Origin: Mycobacteriaceae bacterium
GTDB lineage: Bacteria > Actinomycetota > Actinomycetes > Mycobacteriales > Mycobacteriaceae
Direction of reading: 5' to 3'
DNA: 64,000 bases
Assembly: GCA_019749805.1 (NCBI GenBank)
Contig: JAIEPH010000031.1
Coordinates: 1 to 64,000, forward strand
Positions 51,234-61,280 of this stretch are shown piece by piece; the stretch's first letter is position 1, and every line of letters starts with the position of its first letter. The notes beneath the pieces are model-generated. The model saw only the letters and a list, made by a program, of their open reading frames with translations, made no database searches and was not told where the DNA came from. The translations under genes and the position numbers were made by a program.

Positions 51234-51770
51234 TTACTTCTGTTCGTAGGTCCCGGTGATGATGGCACGGGCGATCGCGTTCCCGAACAGGTTGAAGCCC
51301 AGATAGGCCGGGGTGGCCTCGGCGGGCAGGTCGAGCTTCTCCACACCGACGGCGTGCACCGCGACGATGTAGCGGTGGTGACCGTGTCCGGCGGGCGGCG
51401 CGGCACCGATGAACCGCTTGAGGCCGGCGTCGTTGGCCAACGTGAGTGCGTCGCCGGGAAATCCGCTGGTGCTCCCGTCGCCGGCGCCGGCGGGCAGGTC
51501 GGTGACGGTCGCGGGTAGGTTCGCGACCGCCCAGTGCCAGAATCCCGACGCCGTCGGCGCATCGGGGTCGTAGACGGTGACCGCGAAGCTGCGGGTCTCC
51601 TCGGGGAAGCCCGACCACGACAACTGCGGTGAGATGTCGGATCCGCCGGCGCCCATGATGCCGCTGACCTGGTCGTTGGACCACGGCTGGCCGTCTTCGA
51701 ACGACTGCGACGTCACCGTGAACGTCGGAAGCTGCGGCAGGAAGTCGTAGGGGTTGTAGTCAAACGCCAT
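51234..51770 (-). CDS. PEBP/YbhB family phosphatidylethanolamine-binding-like protein
   Basis: A 178-residue PEBP-fold protein: [42 protein letters not shown] is the ligand-pocket signature, followed by [14 protein letters not shown]. Homologue of Rv2140c (TB18.6). Bacterial members bind small anions or phosphorylated ligands; the partner here is not known. Followed upstream, after 32 nt, by the M20 peptidase on the same strand, so the pair may be co-transcribed. Confidence 0.92.
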   Translation of the reverse strand: MAFDYNPYDFLPQLPTFTVTSQSFEDGQPWSNDQVSGIMGAGGSDISPQLSWSGFPEETRSFAVTVYDPDAPTASGFWHWAVANLPATVTDLPAGAGDGSTSGFPGDALTLANDAGLKRFIGAAPPAGHGHHRYIVAVHAVGVEKLDLPAEATPAYLGFNLFGNAIARAIITGTYEQK

Positions 51771-51802
51771 TTTCGATCCTTTCGAGTGGTCAATCGTGCG
51801 GT

Positions 51803-53146
51803 TTAGCAGTTCAGCAGGAAATGTTCGAGAACCCGGGTGCCGAACGTCAACGCGTCAACGGGTACCCGTTCGTCCACGCCGTGGAACAGGGCGGCGAAGT
51901 CGAGGTCCGGCGGTAGTTTGAGCGGAGCGAAGCCGAAGCAGCGAATGCCGAGGCGCGCAAAGTGTTTCGCGTCGGTACCGCCGGACAGCATATACGGAAC
52001 TGTGCGGGCGTCGGGATCCGCGGACAGGATTGCGGCGTTCATCGCCTCGAGCAGCTCGCCGTCGAAGCCGGTCTCGTAGGACGGCAGGTTGGTGATCCAT
52101 TCGCGGGTGACGTCGGGGCCGATGATCTCGTCGACCTCGCGTTCGAAGGCGGCCAGCCGGCCGGGCAGTACACGGCAGTCGACGACCGCCTCGGCCGTGG
52201 CCGGGATGACGTTGGCCTTGTAGCCCGCCTTGAGCATCGTCGGGTTGGCGGTGTCACGCAGAGTTGCGCCGACGATGCGGGCGATCGGGCCGAGTTTGGC
52301 GATGGCGCCCTCGAGATCGGGTGAGTCGACGTCGAACGTGTAGCCGGTCTCGTCGGCGACGGCGGTCAAAAACTGCTCCACCGACTCGGTGAGGATCACC
52401 GGGAACTGGTGCCTGCCGAGCTTTGCGACCGCTTCGGCGACCGCGGTGACGGCGTTGTTGTCGTGAATCATCGACCCGTGGCCGGCACGTCCGCGCGCCG
52501 TCAGCCGCATCCACAGCATCGCCTTCTCGGCGGTCTCGATCAGGTACAGCGTCCGCTCACCGCCGTCCCGGCGCGGGATCGTCAGCGAGAAACCGCCGAC
52601 CTCGCCGATCGCCTCGGTGACGCCCTCGAACAGGTCGGGACGCTTGTCGACCAGCCATTTGCAGCCGTAGTTGCCACCCGCCTCCTCATCGGAGACGAAT
52701 GCGAAGACCAGGTCACGTGGGGGGACGATGCCCGAGCGTTTGAAGTGGCGGGCGACGGCGATCATCATCCCGACCATGTCTTTCATGTCGACCGCACCGC
52801 GACCCCAGACGTAGCCGTCCTCGACCGCACCCGAGAACGGATGGACGCTCCAGTCGGCGGCTTCGGCGGGCACCACGTCGAGGTGCCCGTGCAGCATCAG
52901 GGCGCCGCGCCGGCGATCAGCCCCTTCCAGCCGCGCGAACACATTGGCGCGTCCGGGAGCGCCGGCTTCGATGGTTTCGGTCTCGTAGCCGACTTCCTGC
53001 AGTTGTGCGGCCACCCACGCGGCACATTCGGCCTCGCCTCTGGTGGTTTCGGGCTCGCCGGTGTTCGACGTGTCGAAGCGGATGAGCGCGCTGACGAGAT
53101 CAACGACCTCGGCTTCGGCTGCAGACGGAGGGCTCACAGTGACCAT
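51803..53146 (-). CDS. M20/M25/M40 family metallopeptidase
   Basis: A 447-residue di-zinc amidohydrolase of the ArgE/DapE/CPG2 family. Ligands are visible in [23 protein letters not shown], catalytic Glu in [10 protein letters not shown], and the C-terminal His in [12 protein letters not shown] dimerisation domain is inserted (about 190-320). Homologue of Rv2141c. Substrate unclear: an N-acyl amino acid or dipeptide. ATG 53146 chosen; the in-frame start at 53188 adds an Arg-rich leader. Confidence 0.9.
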   Translation of the reverse strand: MVTVSPPSAAEAEVVDLVSALIRFDTSNTGEPETTRGEAECAAWVAAQLQEVGYETETIEAGAPGRANVFARLEGADRRRGALMLHGHLDVVPAEAADWSVHPFSGAVEDGYVWGRGAVDMKDMVGMMIAVARHFKRSGIVPPRDLVFAFVSDEEAGGNYGCKWLVDKRPDLFEGVTEAIGEVGGFSLTIPRRDGGERTLYLIETAEKAMLWMRLTARGRAGHGSMIHDNNAVTAVAEAVAKLGRHQFPVILTESVEQFLTAVADETGYTFDVDSPDLEGAIAKLGPIARIVGATLRDTANPTMLKAGYKANVIPATAEAVVDCRVLPGRLAAFEREVDEIIGPDVTREWITNLPSYETGFDGELLEAMNAAILSADPDARTVPYMLSGGTDAKHFARLGIRCFGFAPLKLPPDLDFAALFHGVDERVPVDALTFGTRVLEHFLLNC

Positions 53147-53253
53147 TCGTACCACTCGGCTCTTCCCAGGGGCTGCGCCCCGCCCCAAGGTCGTGCCTGC
53201 CTGGGTTTGGGTCCGGCCTGGGTGATCCGATAACCTAAGCTGCCTTCGAACTG

Positions 53254-53339
53254 GTCCGAGTGGCGGAATGGCAGACGCGCTAGCTTGAGGTGCTAGTGCC
53301 CTATTAACGGGCGTGGGGGTTCAAGTCCCCCCTCGGACA
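53254..53339 (+). tRNA. tRNA-Leu (anticodon GAG)
   Basis: An 86-nt class II tRNA. Acceptor GTCCGAG (53254-53260) pairs with CTCGGAC (53332-53338), discriminator A 53339. Anticodon stem CTAGC/GCTAG encloses loop TTGAGGT with anticodon GAG, reading CUC/CUU. The long variable arm (TGCCCTATTAACGGGCG) and the T-arm GGGGGTTCAAGTCCCCC are typical of tRNA-Leu. CCA is not encoded. Confidence 0.97.
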
Positions 53340-53343
53340 CAAG

Positions 53344-53964
53344 ATGTATATCCCGTCTTTCAACCGGATCGACGGCAACGGCGAGATTCGGCGCTTCGTA
53401 GCCGCGGCGAGATCGGCCGAGTTCGTCACGGTCGATCCTGACGGGGTTCCTGTCGCGACCCTGCTGCCGATCATGTGGGAGGGCGACGTCGTGGTCGCGC
53501 ACATGGCGAAGGCCAACCCGCAGTGGAAGTCCATCGCACCCGGCAGCCCGGCGCTGCTGATCTCTACGGGGCCGCAGGCCTACGTCAGCCCGTCGTGGTA
53601 CGCGGCCAAGGCCGAGCACGGACGGGTGGTGCCCACGTGGAACTACAGCGCTGTCCACCTGTCCGGCACGGTGCGGGTCCACGAGGACAGGGATTGGCTG
53701 CGCGACGTCGTCACCCGATTGACCGGCGTGCACGAGAACCTGCGTAGTGAGCCGTGGCACGTCGGCGACGCACCCGAGCGCTACGTCGACGGCCAGCTCG
53801 GCGGAATCGTGGGGCTCGAGATCGCCGTCACCCGCGTCGAGGGCAAGGCGAAGCTGAGCCAGAACCGCTCAGAGGCCGACCGTCGCGGTGTCGTGGCCGG
53901 TCTGCTCGCTGAAAGTCATTACGAGGCGGCCGAAGTCGCCGCCGCAATGAAACCGGATCTCTAG
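53344..53964 (+). CDS. PaiB-type FMN-binding protein
   Basis: A 206-residue split-barrel FMN-binding protein of the PaiB family: MYIPSFNRIDGNGEIRRF, then HMAKANPQWK, AYVSPSWYAAK, VPTWNYSAVHLSG and KLSQNRS. In Bacillus, PaiB is a negative regulator of sporulation and degradative genes; in actinobacteria the role is not established. The ATG lies only 4 nt after the tRNA-Leu 3' end, so the message likely arises by tRNA 3' processing. Shares a CTAG stop with the convergent nitrate reductase gene. Confidence 0.88.
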   Translation: MYIPSFNRIDGNGEIRRFVAAARSAEFVTVDPDGVPVATLLPIMWEGDVVVAHMAKANPQWKSIAPGSPALLISTGPQAYVSPSWYAAKAEHGRVVPTWNYSAVHLSGTVRVHEDRDWLRDVVTRLTGVHENLRSEPWHVGDAPERYVDGQLGGIVGLEIAVTRVEGKAKLSQNRSEADRRGVVAGLLAESHYEAAEVAAAMKPDL

Positions 53965-56900
53965 TACACGTCGCGAACGTAGCGTTTCGCGGCGACGAGT
54001 TCGCGTTTGTAGTCGTGGGCCCGCTCGCGTGACATGCCGCCGTGTTTTTCGATGATCGTCGTCAGCGCCGCATCGACGTCGCTGGCCATCCGGGAGGCGT
54101 CGCCGCACACGTAGAAGTGCCCGCCGTCGTCGAGCCACCGCCACACGTCGGCGCCGCGATCAAGCATCTTGTGCTGCACATAGACCCGCTTGGCCTGGTC
54201 CCGGCTGAACGCGACATCGAGGCGGCTGAGGAAGCCGGCGCGGGCCATGTCCTCCAAATCGTCTCGGTAGTAGAAGTTTTCGCTGCGATGTTGATCGCCG
54301 AAGAACAGCCAATTGCGGCCGGCATGACCGAGCGCGCGACGTTCCTGCAGGAAGCCACGGAACGGCGCGATACCCGTTCCCGGACCCACCATGATCATCG
54401 GTGTTCCGCTGTCCTCCGGTGGCCGGAAGTGCGGGGATCGTTGCAGGAACACCGGAGCCGTCGTCGCACGGTCGGCGAGGAACGTCGAGCACACTCCCCC
54501 ACGCCGGCCGCCGTCGGCGCCTCGGTATCGCACCACCGAGACCGTCAGCTGCACCTCGTGCGGGCTCACCAATGGGCTCGACGATATCGAGTAGTTGCGC
54601 GGGGTCAACCGCACGAGCACCTCGAGCCATTGGTCAGGGTCGGCGTGCACGACGAATTCCTGTACGAGGTCGATTCCGTTGCGGCCGACGAGCCACTTGT
54701 CGAGCTTGTCCTTGCGGGCGCGTAGCGCCTTCGCGTCGCGACAGTTCTCCGAGATGAACCGCAGCAGGTCCGGTGTCACGCGACAGAAGTCGTAACGCGT
54801 TGTCAGTGCCTCGCGCATCGACAGCTCGGTGCCGTCCACGACGACGGTGTGCTCGCCGTGCATACCGGTGGCGGCCAGCCAGGAATCGACGGCGGCCGGA
54901 TCGTTCGTCGGGTACACGCCGAGTGAGTCACCCGCCGCGTAGCCGACGTCGAACCCGGAGATGTCAAAGCCGAACTGGCGCACCTCTTTTAGCGCCGTAG
55001 ACGAGCTCAGTAGAACGTTCCTGCACAACGGTGCGACGATCGGATGCGCGCGGGTGAACGGTTCGGCGACAACGGCGTGCGTCGAGGACACCGAGCGTCC
55101 CAGCAGGGCGGCGACCTGATCCACCCATCGGCTCATCGGTTCGTCGTCGTAAGCCTCGCATTCGACACGTTCGAGCAACCGTGCGGCGCCCAGCGCGTCC
55201 AACCGTTTGTCGATGGCCTTGGCGTGGCCGCAGAAGTTGTCGTACGTGCGGTCACCGATGCCGAGAACCGCGTAGCGCACACCCGTCAGCGTGGGAGCGT
55301 CCGGGGAGTTCAGCCGGTTCCAGAACTCGGCACCGTTGTCGGGCGGTCCGCCGTCGCCGAAGGTGCTGGTGACTATGAGAACGTCGCGCGTGGCGAGGTC
55401 GGCGAGGGCAATGTCGTTCATGTTGACCAGGTTCGGCGCGCCGATGGCGGCGGCCACCTTGCCCGCGAACTCCTCGGCGGTGCCGGTCTGCGACGCCCAC
55501 AGCACGAGCGGCCCCTCGGTCAGTTCCGGAGGCGTCAAAGGCTCGGTCTTGCGCAGCGGTGCGGCGAACGGTCGCAGGCTGACGGCACAGGCCTTGAATT
55601 CGGGCTGCAGAGAGTCGGGGTCGACGGCGTCGTTGGTGAGTGCGTTGACCGTCAGATATTCACCGTGTTCGTCGTTCCAGTGGAATGGCACGAAGCACGT
55701 GCCCTGACGTACTCGATCGGTGACGACCGCGGGCAATACGGCGCGACCGCGCCGCGTGCTGAGTTCGACGGGTTGATCGACGACGATGTCAAGCGCGACG
55801 GCATCGGATGGGTGGATCTCCACGAACGGTCCGCTGTTCAGTCTGTTGAGCGCGTCGACCTTGCCGGTCTTGGTCATGGTGTGCCACTGATGTTGCAGGC
55901 GGCCGGTATTGAGCACCATCGGGAAGTCGTCATCGGGCAACTCGCGCGGATTCATGTGCGGTCGGGCATGAAAGACCGCGCGCCGAGACGGCGTCGGGAA
56001 GGCCAGCCGTGGTGCGTGGCCGTTCTCATCGACAAAGTATTCCTGGCTGATGCCGTCGTTCAGGTAGCGGATCGGGTGACGGTCGTTGTCGTCACCGGGT
56101 GGGCACGGCCATTGCAACGATGTCTCGCGCAGCCGTGCGTAGCTCACACCACGAAGGTCGTATCCGGTCTTCGGGTTGTGGAAGCGACGGATCTCGTCGA
56201 AGATCTGCTCGCTGGACCCGTAGGCGAAATATTCGCCGAATCCCAGATGTGTTGCGACCTCGCAGATCAACTGCCAATCGGGCCGTGCCTCCCCGCGCGG
56301 CGGCAGTGACTGCGCCAACAACGTGAGGTTACGCTCGGAGTTCACCATCACGGCGTCGGACTCGGCCCACAACGAGGCGGGCAGCACGATGTCGGCGTAC
56401 CGGTTGGTGGCGGTGTCGCGATAGGTGTCCTGTGTGATGACGAGATCAGCGGTTTCCAACCCGGCGATCACCGTCGCGCGATTAGCCACGGTGGCAACGG
56501 GATTGGTACAGATGATCCAGCATGCCTTGACGCGGCCGTCGGCGAGCTGGCTGAACATGTCGATGGTGCCGGGTCCGACGTCGTTCCGAATGCTACCCGG
56601 CTCCAGTCCCCATTGCCGCTCGACGAAGGCTCGGTCGGCAGCCGAGAGGACAGACCGCTGGCCGGGCAAACCGGGCCCCATGTAACCCATTTCGCGGCCA
56701 CCCATCGCATTGGGCTGCCCCGTCAGTGACATCGGGCCGCTACCCGGTCGGCAGATCGCGCCGGTGGCCAGGTGCAGGTTGCAGATCGCATTGGTGTTCC
56801 AGGTGCCGTGGGTGCTCTGGTTCAGCCCCATCGTCCAACAGCTCATCCATTCGCCTGCCTCGCCGATCATCTTCGCTGCGGTGCGGATGTCTTCTTCGTC

Positions 56901-57746
56901 GAGGCCGGTGATCTGGGCGACCACCTCGGGTGTGTAGTCGGCAAGGAAGGCGGGCATGGTGTCCCAGCCTTCGGTGTGGTCGGCGATGAAATCGGCGTCG
57001 ATCTCATCGTTTTCGACGAGCAGGTTGAGCAGCCCGTTGAGCAGTGCGAGGTCGGTACCGGGTCTGATCTGCAGGAAGAGGTCGGCGCGTTCGGCGGTGG
57101 CGGTGCGGCGCGGGTCGACGACGATCAGCTTGGCGCCGGACTTCAGCCGATCCACCATCCGCAGGTACAGGATCGGATGGCAGTCGGCCATGTTGGAGCC
57201 GGTGACGAAGAACAGGTCGGCAGAGTCGAAGTCGGTGTACGACCCCGGTGGGCCGTCGGCACCGAGCGACTGCTTGTAACCGGTTCCCGCACTTGCCATG
57301 CACAGCCGCGAGTTCGACTCGATGTGCACGGTGCGCAGAAAGCCCTTGGCCAGTTTGGTGGCCAGATACTGCGCTTCGATGGACATCTGGCCCGATACGT
57401 AGAGCGCGACCGCGTCGGGTCCGTGCTCGTCGACAATGGCGCGCAGCCGCCGGCCCGCCTCGGCGACCGCGTCGTCGACCGCTACGGGGACTGCCTCCTC
57501 GCCTCGAGCGGGCCGCAGCAGCGCGGAGGTCAGCCGGCCGTCGACCGCGGCCATCATTTCGGCATGTGTCGACCCTTTGGTGCAGAGCCGGCCGAAGTTG
57601 GTGGGGTGCAGCTTGTCTCCGGAGACCCGCGCTATGACGGGCCGGCCGGTATTGGAGTCCGTCGTGGTGTGGACTTCGATACCGCAACCGACTCCGCAAT
57701 AGGAGCACGCCGTCCGGGTGCCCATCGATCCGGCGCCAACCGCCAC
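53961..57746 (-). CDS. nasN: Assimilatory nitrate reductase fused to diflavin reductase (NasN type)
   Basis: A 1261-residue single-chain enzyme. Residues 1-725 are a molybdopterin nitrate reductase with a 4Fe-4S site (C14, C17, C21, C55) and Mo-ligand C150 in NSRLCMASA. Residues 746-885 are a flavodoxin domain (ASQTGTAEEF). Residues 900-1261 are a CysJ/CPR-like FAD-NADPH module (RNYSISSSP at 1050, GPGTGIAPFRGF at 1121). It should take electrons from NADPH to reduce nitrate to nitrite in the cytoplasm. A diflavin monomeric nitrate reductase of this design has been described in M. smegmatis. Start GTG 57746 or ATG 57725. Lies 4 nt after the transporter gene. Confidence 0.94.
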   Translation of the reverse strand: MAVGAGSMGTRTACSYCGVGCGIEVHTTTDSNTGRPVIARVSGDKLHPTNFGRLCTKGSTHAEMMAAVDGRLTSALLRPARGEEAVPVAVDDAVAEAGRRLRAIVDEHGPDAVALYVSGQMSIEAQYLATKLAKGFLRTVHIESNSRLCMASAGTGYKQSLGADGPPGSYTDFDSADLFFVTGSNMADCHPILYLRMVDRLKSGAKLIVVDPRRTATAERADLFLQIRPGTDLALLNGLLNLLVENDEIDADFIADHTEGWDTMPAFLADYTPEVVAQITGLDEEDIRTAAKMIGEAGEWMSCWTMGLNQSTHGTWNTNAICNLHLATGAICRPGSGPMSLTGQPNAMGGREMGYMGPGLPGQRSVLSAADRAFVERQWGLEPGSIRNDVGPGTIDMFSQLADGRVKACWIICTNPVATVANRATVIAGLETADLVITQDTYRDTATNRYADIVLPASLWAESDAVMVNSERNLTLLAQSLPPRGEARPDWQLICEVATHLGFGEYFAYGSSEQIFDEIRRFHNPKTGYDLRGVSYARLRETSLQWPCPPGDDNDRHPIRYLNDGISQEYFVDENGHAPRLAFPTPSRRAVFHARPHMNPRELPDDDFPMVLNTGRLQHQWHTMTKTGKVDALNRLNSGPFVEIHPSDAVALDIVVDQPVELSTRRGRAVLPAVVTDRVRQGTCFVPFHWNDEHGEYLTVNALTNDAVDPDSLQPEFKACAVSLRPFAAPLRKTEPLTPPELTEGPLVLWASQTGTAEEFAGKVAAAIGAPNLVNMNDIALADLATRDVLIVTSTFGDGGPPDNGAEFWNRLNSPDAPTLTGVRYAVLGIGDRTYDNFCGHAKAIDKRLDALGAARLLERVECEAYDDEPMSRWVDQVAALLGRSVSSTHAVVAEPFTRAHPIVAPLCRNVLLSSSTALKEVRQFGFDISGFDVGYAAGDSLGVYPTNDPAAVDSWLAATGMHGEHTVVVDGTELSMREALTTRYDFCRVTPDLLRFISENCRDAKALRARKDKLDKWLVGRNGIDLVQEFVVHADPDQWLEVLVRLTPRNYSISSSPLVSPHEVQLTVSVVRYRGADGGRRGGVCSTFLADRATTAPVFLQRSPHFRPPEDSGTPMIMVGPGTGIAPFRGFLQERRALGHAGRNWLFFGDQHRSENFYYRDDLEDMARAGFLSRLDVAFSRDQAKRVYVQHKMLDRGADVWRWLDDGGHFYVCGDASRMASDVDAALTTIIEKHGGMSRERAHDYKRELVAAKRYVRDVY

Positions 57747-57750
57747 CCAG

Positions 57751-59136
57751 CTACACCCCTGCCTGAGCCATGCGGGTGCTCTTTCGAAGATAGAAGTACC
57801 ACGTGACCAGGAGCATCACCACGAACACTGCGACGTAGAACCGGAGCGCAGGCTCGATGCTGCCGAACTGTGATTTCGACCACGCATATGCGAGCGGAAC
57901 GACGAAGCCTCCGAATGCGCCGACCGAAGAGATGATTCCCAGAGCACCTGCGGCCTGCCGGCGCATCTCAACCATGGTTTCGGGCGCGCCTCCAGCATCC
58001 TCGCCCTTCACTCGGAAGATCTTCGAGATCATGCGGTACGTCGAGCCGTTGCCGATGCCGGTGGCAATGAAAATGAGCATGAAGCTGACAAAGAACATCG
58101 GCATGTTTTTTGCCTGCACCGACCACAATCCCGCGGTTGCGCCAACAGCCAGCGCTATGAATGCGACCGCGGTAATCCGGGCGCCACCGATTCGGTCGGA
58201 AAGCCAGCCACCGAAAGGTCTTGCGATGGAGCCGATGCCGGCGCCGAGAAACGCCCACGCCAACGCGATGTCACCACGGTCGAAGACGGCCTTCAACAAG
58301 GTCGGAAACGCGGCAGAGTAGCCGATGAACGAGCCAAAGGTGCCGATGTACAGGAACGACATGACCCATGTGTCGGGGTGACGCAGCGATTCCCAGACGG
58401 ATCCCACGTCTGCCTTGGCCTCGGACAGATTATCCATGAACAGGTACGCGCAGACGGCGGCGGCGACGGCGAAGGGCACGTAGAAGATCCCCGCATACGA
58501 GAGCGCGACGCCGCCTCCGATGACGATCACCATGGGGATCACCTTTTGCACCACGGCTACCCCGATGTTTCCACCTGCGGCGTTCAGGCCCAGGGCCCAA
58601 CCTTTTTCCTTCTCGGGGTAGAAGAATGAGATGTTCGCCATCGATGACGCGAAATTTCCGCCGCCGAAACCGGCTGTGGCAGCTATCAGCAGTAGCAGTG
58701 CGAACGAGATGTCAGGGTTCGACACCGCCCATGCGAGCCCCAGACATGGGATGACAAGGAGCAGAGCGGAGACCACCGTCCAGTTGCGACCACCGAATAC
58801 GGGCACCGCAAAGGTGTATGGAAGGCGCAAGAAGGCGCCGACACCGCTCGGCACGGCGACGAGCCACAGCGCTTCGCTTGCCGTGAGGGCGAATCCGGAA
58901 GCCGCGGGACTTCCATCGGCGCCGGCGGTCATTTGAACCACGACGATGCTCCACAACAGCCAGACGGAGAATCCGATGTGTTCGGCGAAAATGGAAAAGA
59001 TGAGATTGCGGCGTGCGATGGGCTTGCCGGTGGTGGTCCAGAACTCCGGATCGTCAGGGCGCCAGTCGTCGATCCAATGTGGCCGCGATGGTGCCGGCGG
59101 CGCAACTGTGATGGGTGTAGAACCCGTAACAGTCAT
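57751..59136 (-). CDS. narK: NNP-family nitrate/nitrite transporter
   Basis: A 461-residue, 12-helix major-facilitator protein of the nitrate/nitrite porter family. The nitrate signatures are GFGGGNFASSMANISFFYP in helix 5 and the second Gly-rich motif (GNGSTYRMI) in helix 11; YPEKEKGWALGLNAAGGNIGV follows the first. It lies directly before the reductase, so it should import nitrate for assimilation. ATG 59136 is used (TTG 59139 is in frame), preceded by AGGAG. Confidence 0.93.
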   Translation of the reverse strand: MTVTGSTPITVAPPAPSRPHWIDDWRPDDPEFWTTTGKPIARRNLIFSIFAEHIGFSVWLLWSIVVVQMTAGADGSPAASGFALTASEALWLVAVPSGVGAFLRLPYTFAVPVFGGRNWTVVSALLLVIPCLGLAWAVSNPDISFALLLLIAATAGFGGGNFASSMANISFFYPEKEKGWALGLNAAGGNIGVAVVQKVIPMVIVIGGGVALSYAGIFYVPFAVAAAVCAYLFMDNLSEAKADVGSVWESLRHPDTWVMSFLYIGTFGSFIGYSAAFPTLLKAVFDRGDIALAWAFLGAGIGSIARPFGGWLSDRIGGARITAVAFIALAVGATAGLWSVQAKNMPMFFVSFMLIFIATGIGNGSTYRMISKIFRVKGEDAGGAPETMVEMRRQAAGALGIISSVGAFGGFVVPLAYAWSKSQFGSIEPALRFYVAVFVVMLLVTWYFYLRKSTRMAQAGV

Positions 59137-59149
59137 CAAGAGAACTCCT

Positions 59150-59204
59150 GTCAGGACGTAGAGATCAGCGATGGGCGTCGATAATCAACATCGATCGTCC
59201 TGAC
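59150..59204 (-). promoter_or_regulatory. Nested inverted repeats in the narK leader
   Basis: GTCAGGACG (59150-59158) and CGTCCTGAC (59196-59204) are a perfect 9-bp inverted repeat around 37 nt, inside which TCGAT (59178-59182) and ATCGA (59190-59194) form a second stem. On the narK strand the outer 3' arm ends beside the AGGAG ribosome site, 14 nt before the ATG. This may be an RNA switch or a regulator operator (NnaR or GlnR are candidates). Nothing else was recognised in 59205-59348. Confidence 0.5.
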
Positions 59205-59348
59205 GGTAGAAATCGCCTGTTACGACACTTGTTGGTCGCTGTTACGCCTCTGGAAAGTTGTCCTCATCCGCTCAACAAAGCAGTTGTCAGCCGCGGGACT
59301 CATGATGGAATTCTCGGCGAAATGAACCCGCAACAAATGAGACTCGGC

Positions 59349-59741
59349 TCACAGCCCGTCGGGCTTCACCGCCAGCACCGGTTTTGGGCATTCGAGCAGC
59401 AGGTGCTGCGAGACGCTGCCCAGCAGCAGCTTTCCGACCGGGCTGCGGTGCCGGATGCCGATGACCAGCAATTCGGCGTCATCTCGGCGCATGGCTGTGA
59501 GCAGTTCCTCGGCGGTGTCCACCCCCACGGGCTGGGTGAGCTCGAACTCGATGCCGCACTCGTCGAGATGGCGCTCGACGTCGTGCACTTCACCGGACTG
59601 AGCGAATCGAGGGTCGGCGTACGCGTCCCCCGATGTCGAATTGATGACCAGCAGCGTGGTGCCGCGGAGTTTCGCCTCGGCGATTCCGTGTTCGAGCGCG
59701 GCCCGGCCGAACGCGTCCGCGCTGTATCCGATGACGATCAT
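59349..59741 (-). CDS. Universal stress protein (UspA family)
   Basis: A 130-residue single Usp domain: [20 protein letters not shown], and the ATP-binding-type motif [21 protein letters not shown] (G-2x-G-9x-G(S/T) pattern). The start overlaps the tctA stop (ATGA), so it is part of the tct operon, an arrangement suggesting it modulates or stabilises the transporter. ATP binding is inferred from the motif. Confidence 0.9.
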   Translation of the reverse strand: MIVIGYSADAFGRAALEHGIAEAKLRGTTLLVINSTSGDAYADPRFAQSGEVHDVERHLDECGIEFELTQPVGVDTAEELLTAMRRDDAELLVIGIRHRSPVGKLLLGSVSQHLLLECPKPVLAVKPDGL

Positions 59742-61279
59742 GACTGGGCCGCCTTCTCGCGTTGGTCCTTGTCGTCCTCGACGATGAGCAGGGTTTCCTC
59801 GCTGCGGTGCATGAGCTTGAGCACCAGCGGCATGAGCAGCAGGATCACCATCAGCACGTACACGACGATCGCGACGGGCTCGGTGAACAGGCTGGTCCAG
59901 TCGCCGCCGCCGAGCTGCAGGCTCTGCCGGAGTTGACGTTCGATGCGCGGGCCGAGGATGACGCCGATGATGAGCGGGAGCACCGGTAGCCCGAACCTGC
60001 GCATCATCAGGCCGAGGAGTCCGAACACCAACAGCAGGGCGAGATCCAGCGGCTGTACGTTCACCGCGAGCGCACCGAGGCAGGCGAAGAACAGGATGCC
60101 GGCGTAGAGGTAGGGCCGCGGTGTGCGTAGGAGCTTGGCCCACAGCGGCGCCAGCGGAAGGTTGAGCAGCAGCAGGAGCAGGTTGCCGATGAAGAGGCTG
60201 GCGATGAGTGTCCAGATCAGCAGCGGCTCCTTCTCGAACAACGTTGGGCCGGGCTGGATTCCGTACGAGACGAACGCCGTCAGGATGACCGCAGCGGTGG
60301 CGTTGGTGGGCAGACCGAGCGACAGCATCGGCACGAGAGTGCCTGCGGCCGAGGCATTGTTGGCAGCCTCTGGGCCCGCGACACCTTCGATGGCTCCCTT
60401 GCCGAACTCCTCTTTGTGCTTGGAGAGTCGTTTCTCGGTGATGTAGGACAGGAATGTCGGCAGTTCGGCGCCGCCTGCGGGCAGCGCGCCGAATGGAAAC
60501 CCGTACGCGGTGCCGCGCAACCACGGTTTCCAGGACCGCTGCCAGTCGCTCTTTCCCATCCAGGGCCTGCCGACGGGGATGACGTCCGCGGGGCGGCGAC
60601 GCAGATGTGCTGCGACCCACAGAGCTTCGCCGACCGCGAAGATCGCGACCGCGATGATCACGATGTCGATGCCGTCGGACAGCAGCGGGATGCCAAATGT
60701 GGCACGCGGCTGCCCGGTGAGGAAGTCGATGCCGACCACGCCGATCGCCAAGCCGAGGAACAGTGAGATGGCGCCGCGCAGCTTCGAGGATCCCAGCACT
60801 GCGGTGACGGCGACGAGGGCGAACAGCATGATCGCCAGATATGACGGCGCCCCAAGGGTGACGGCGAACCGCGAGATCGGCGGGGCGAAGGCGGCTAGGA
60901 GTGCGGTGCCGATGGTGCCAGCGACGAATGATCCGATGGCGGCGGTGGCCAACGCTTGTGCGGCTCGCCCGGCCTTGGCCATCTTGTTGCCCTCGATCGC
61001 CGTGATGACCGATGAGGACTCCCCCGGTGTGTTCAACAAGATCGAGGTCGTGGAGCCGCCGTACATTCCGCCGTAGAAGATGCCCGCGAACATGATGAAG
61101 GCCGCACTGGGGCTGACGTTGTAGGTGATGGGCAACAGCAGCGCCACCGTCATCGCCGGGCCGATGCCGGGCAGGACTCCGACCGCGGTGCCCAGCAGCA
61201 CGCCGATGACGGCGTACAGCAGGTTCATCGGGGTCGCGGCCTGCTCGAACCCCTGGATCAGCCAGTCAAGATTTTCCAT
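59738..61279 (-). CDS. tctA: Tripartite tricarboxylate transporter, large membrane subunit TctA
   Basis: A 513-residue protein with about 12 membrane helices and duplicated TctA signatures: [19 protein letters not shown] and [19 protein letters not shown] with [12 protein letters not shown]. With TctB and TctC it imports citrate or other carboxylates using the ion gradient. ATG 61279 is 1 nt from the tctB stop; the longer frame to 61324 covers tctB. The C-terminus is charged and cytoplasmic. Confidence 0.95.
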   Translation of the reverse strand: MENLDWLIQGFEQAATPMNLLYAVIGVLLGTAVGVLPGIGPAMTVALLLPITYNVSPSAAFIMFAGIFYGGMYGGSTTSILLNTPGESSSVITAIEGNKMAKAGRAAQALATAAIGSFVAGTIGTALLAAFAPPISRFAVTLGAPSYLAIMLFALVAVTAVLGSSKLRGAISLFLGLAIGVVGIDFLTGQPRATFGIPLLSDGIDIVIIAVAIFAVGEALWVAAHLRRRPADVIPVGRPWMGKSDWQRSWKPWLRGTAYGFPFGALPAGGAELPTFLSYITEKRLSKHKEEFGKGAIEGVAGPEAANNASAAGTLVPMLSLGLPTNATAAVILTAFVSYGIQPGPTLFEKEPLLIWTLIASLFIGNLLLLLLNLPLAPLWAKLLRTPRPYLYAGILFFACLGALAVNVQPLDLALLLVFGLLGLMMRRFGLPVLPLIIGVILGPRIERQLRQSLQLGGGDWTSLFTEPVAIVVYVLMVILLLMPLVLKLMHRSEETLLIVEDDKDQREKAAQS

Positions 61280-61280
61280 G

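Noticed and set aside
50641..51249. 202-codon frame on the plus strand
   Set aside because: Cys/Arg/Ser-rich, antisense to the small secreted protein, no ribosome site or family match.
59205..59250. GlnR box upstream of narK
   Set aside because: GTAAC repeats are present, but spacing between AC pairs is 8 and 10, not the expected 9; too weak to annotate as a site.
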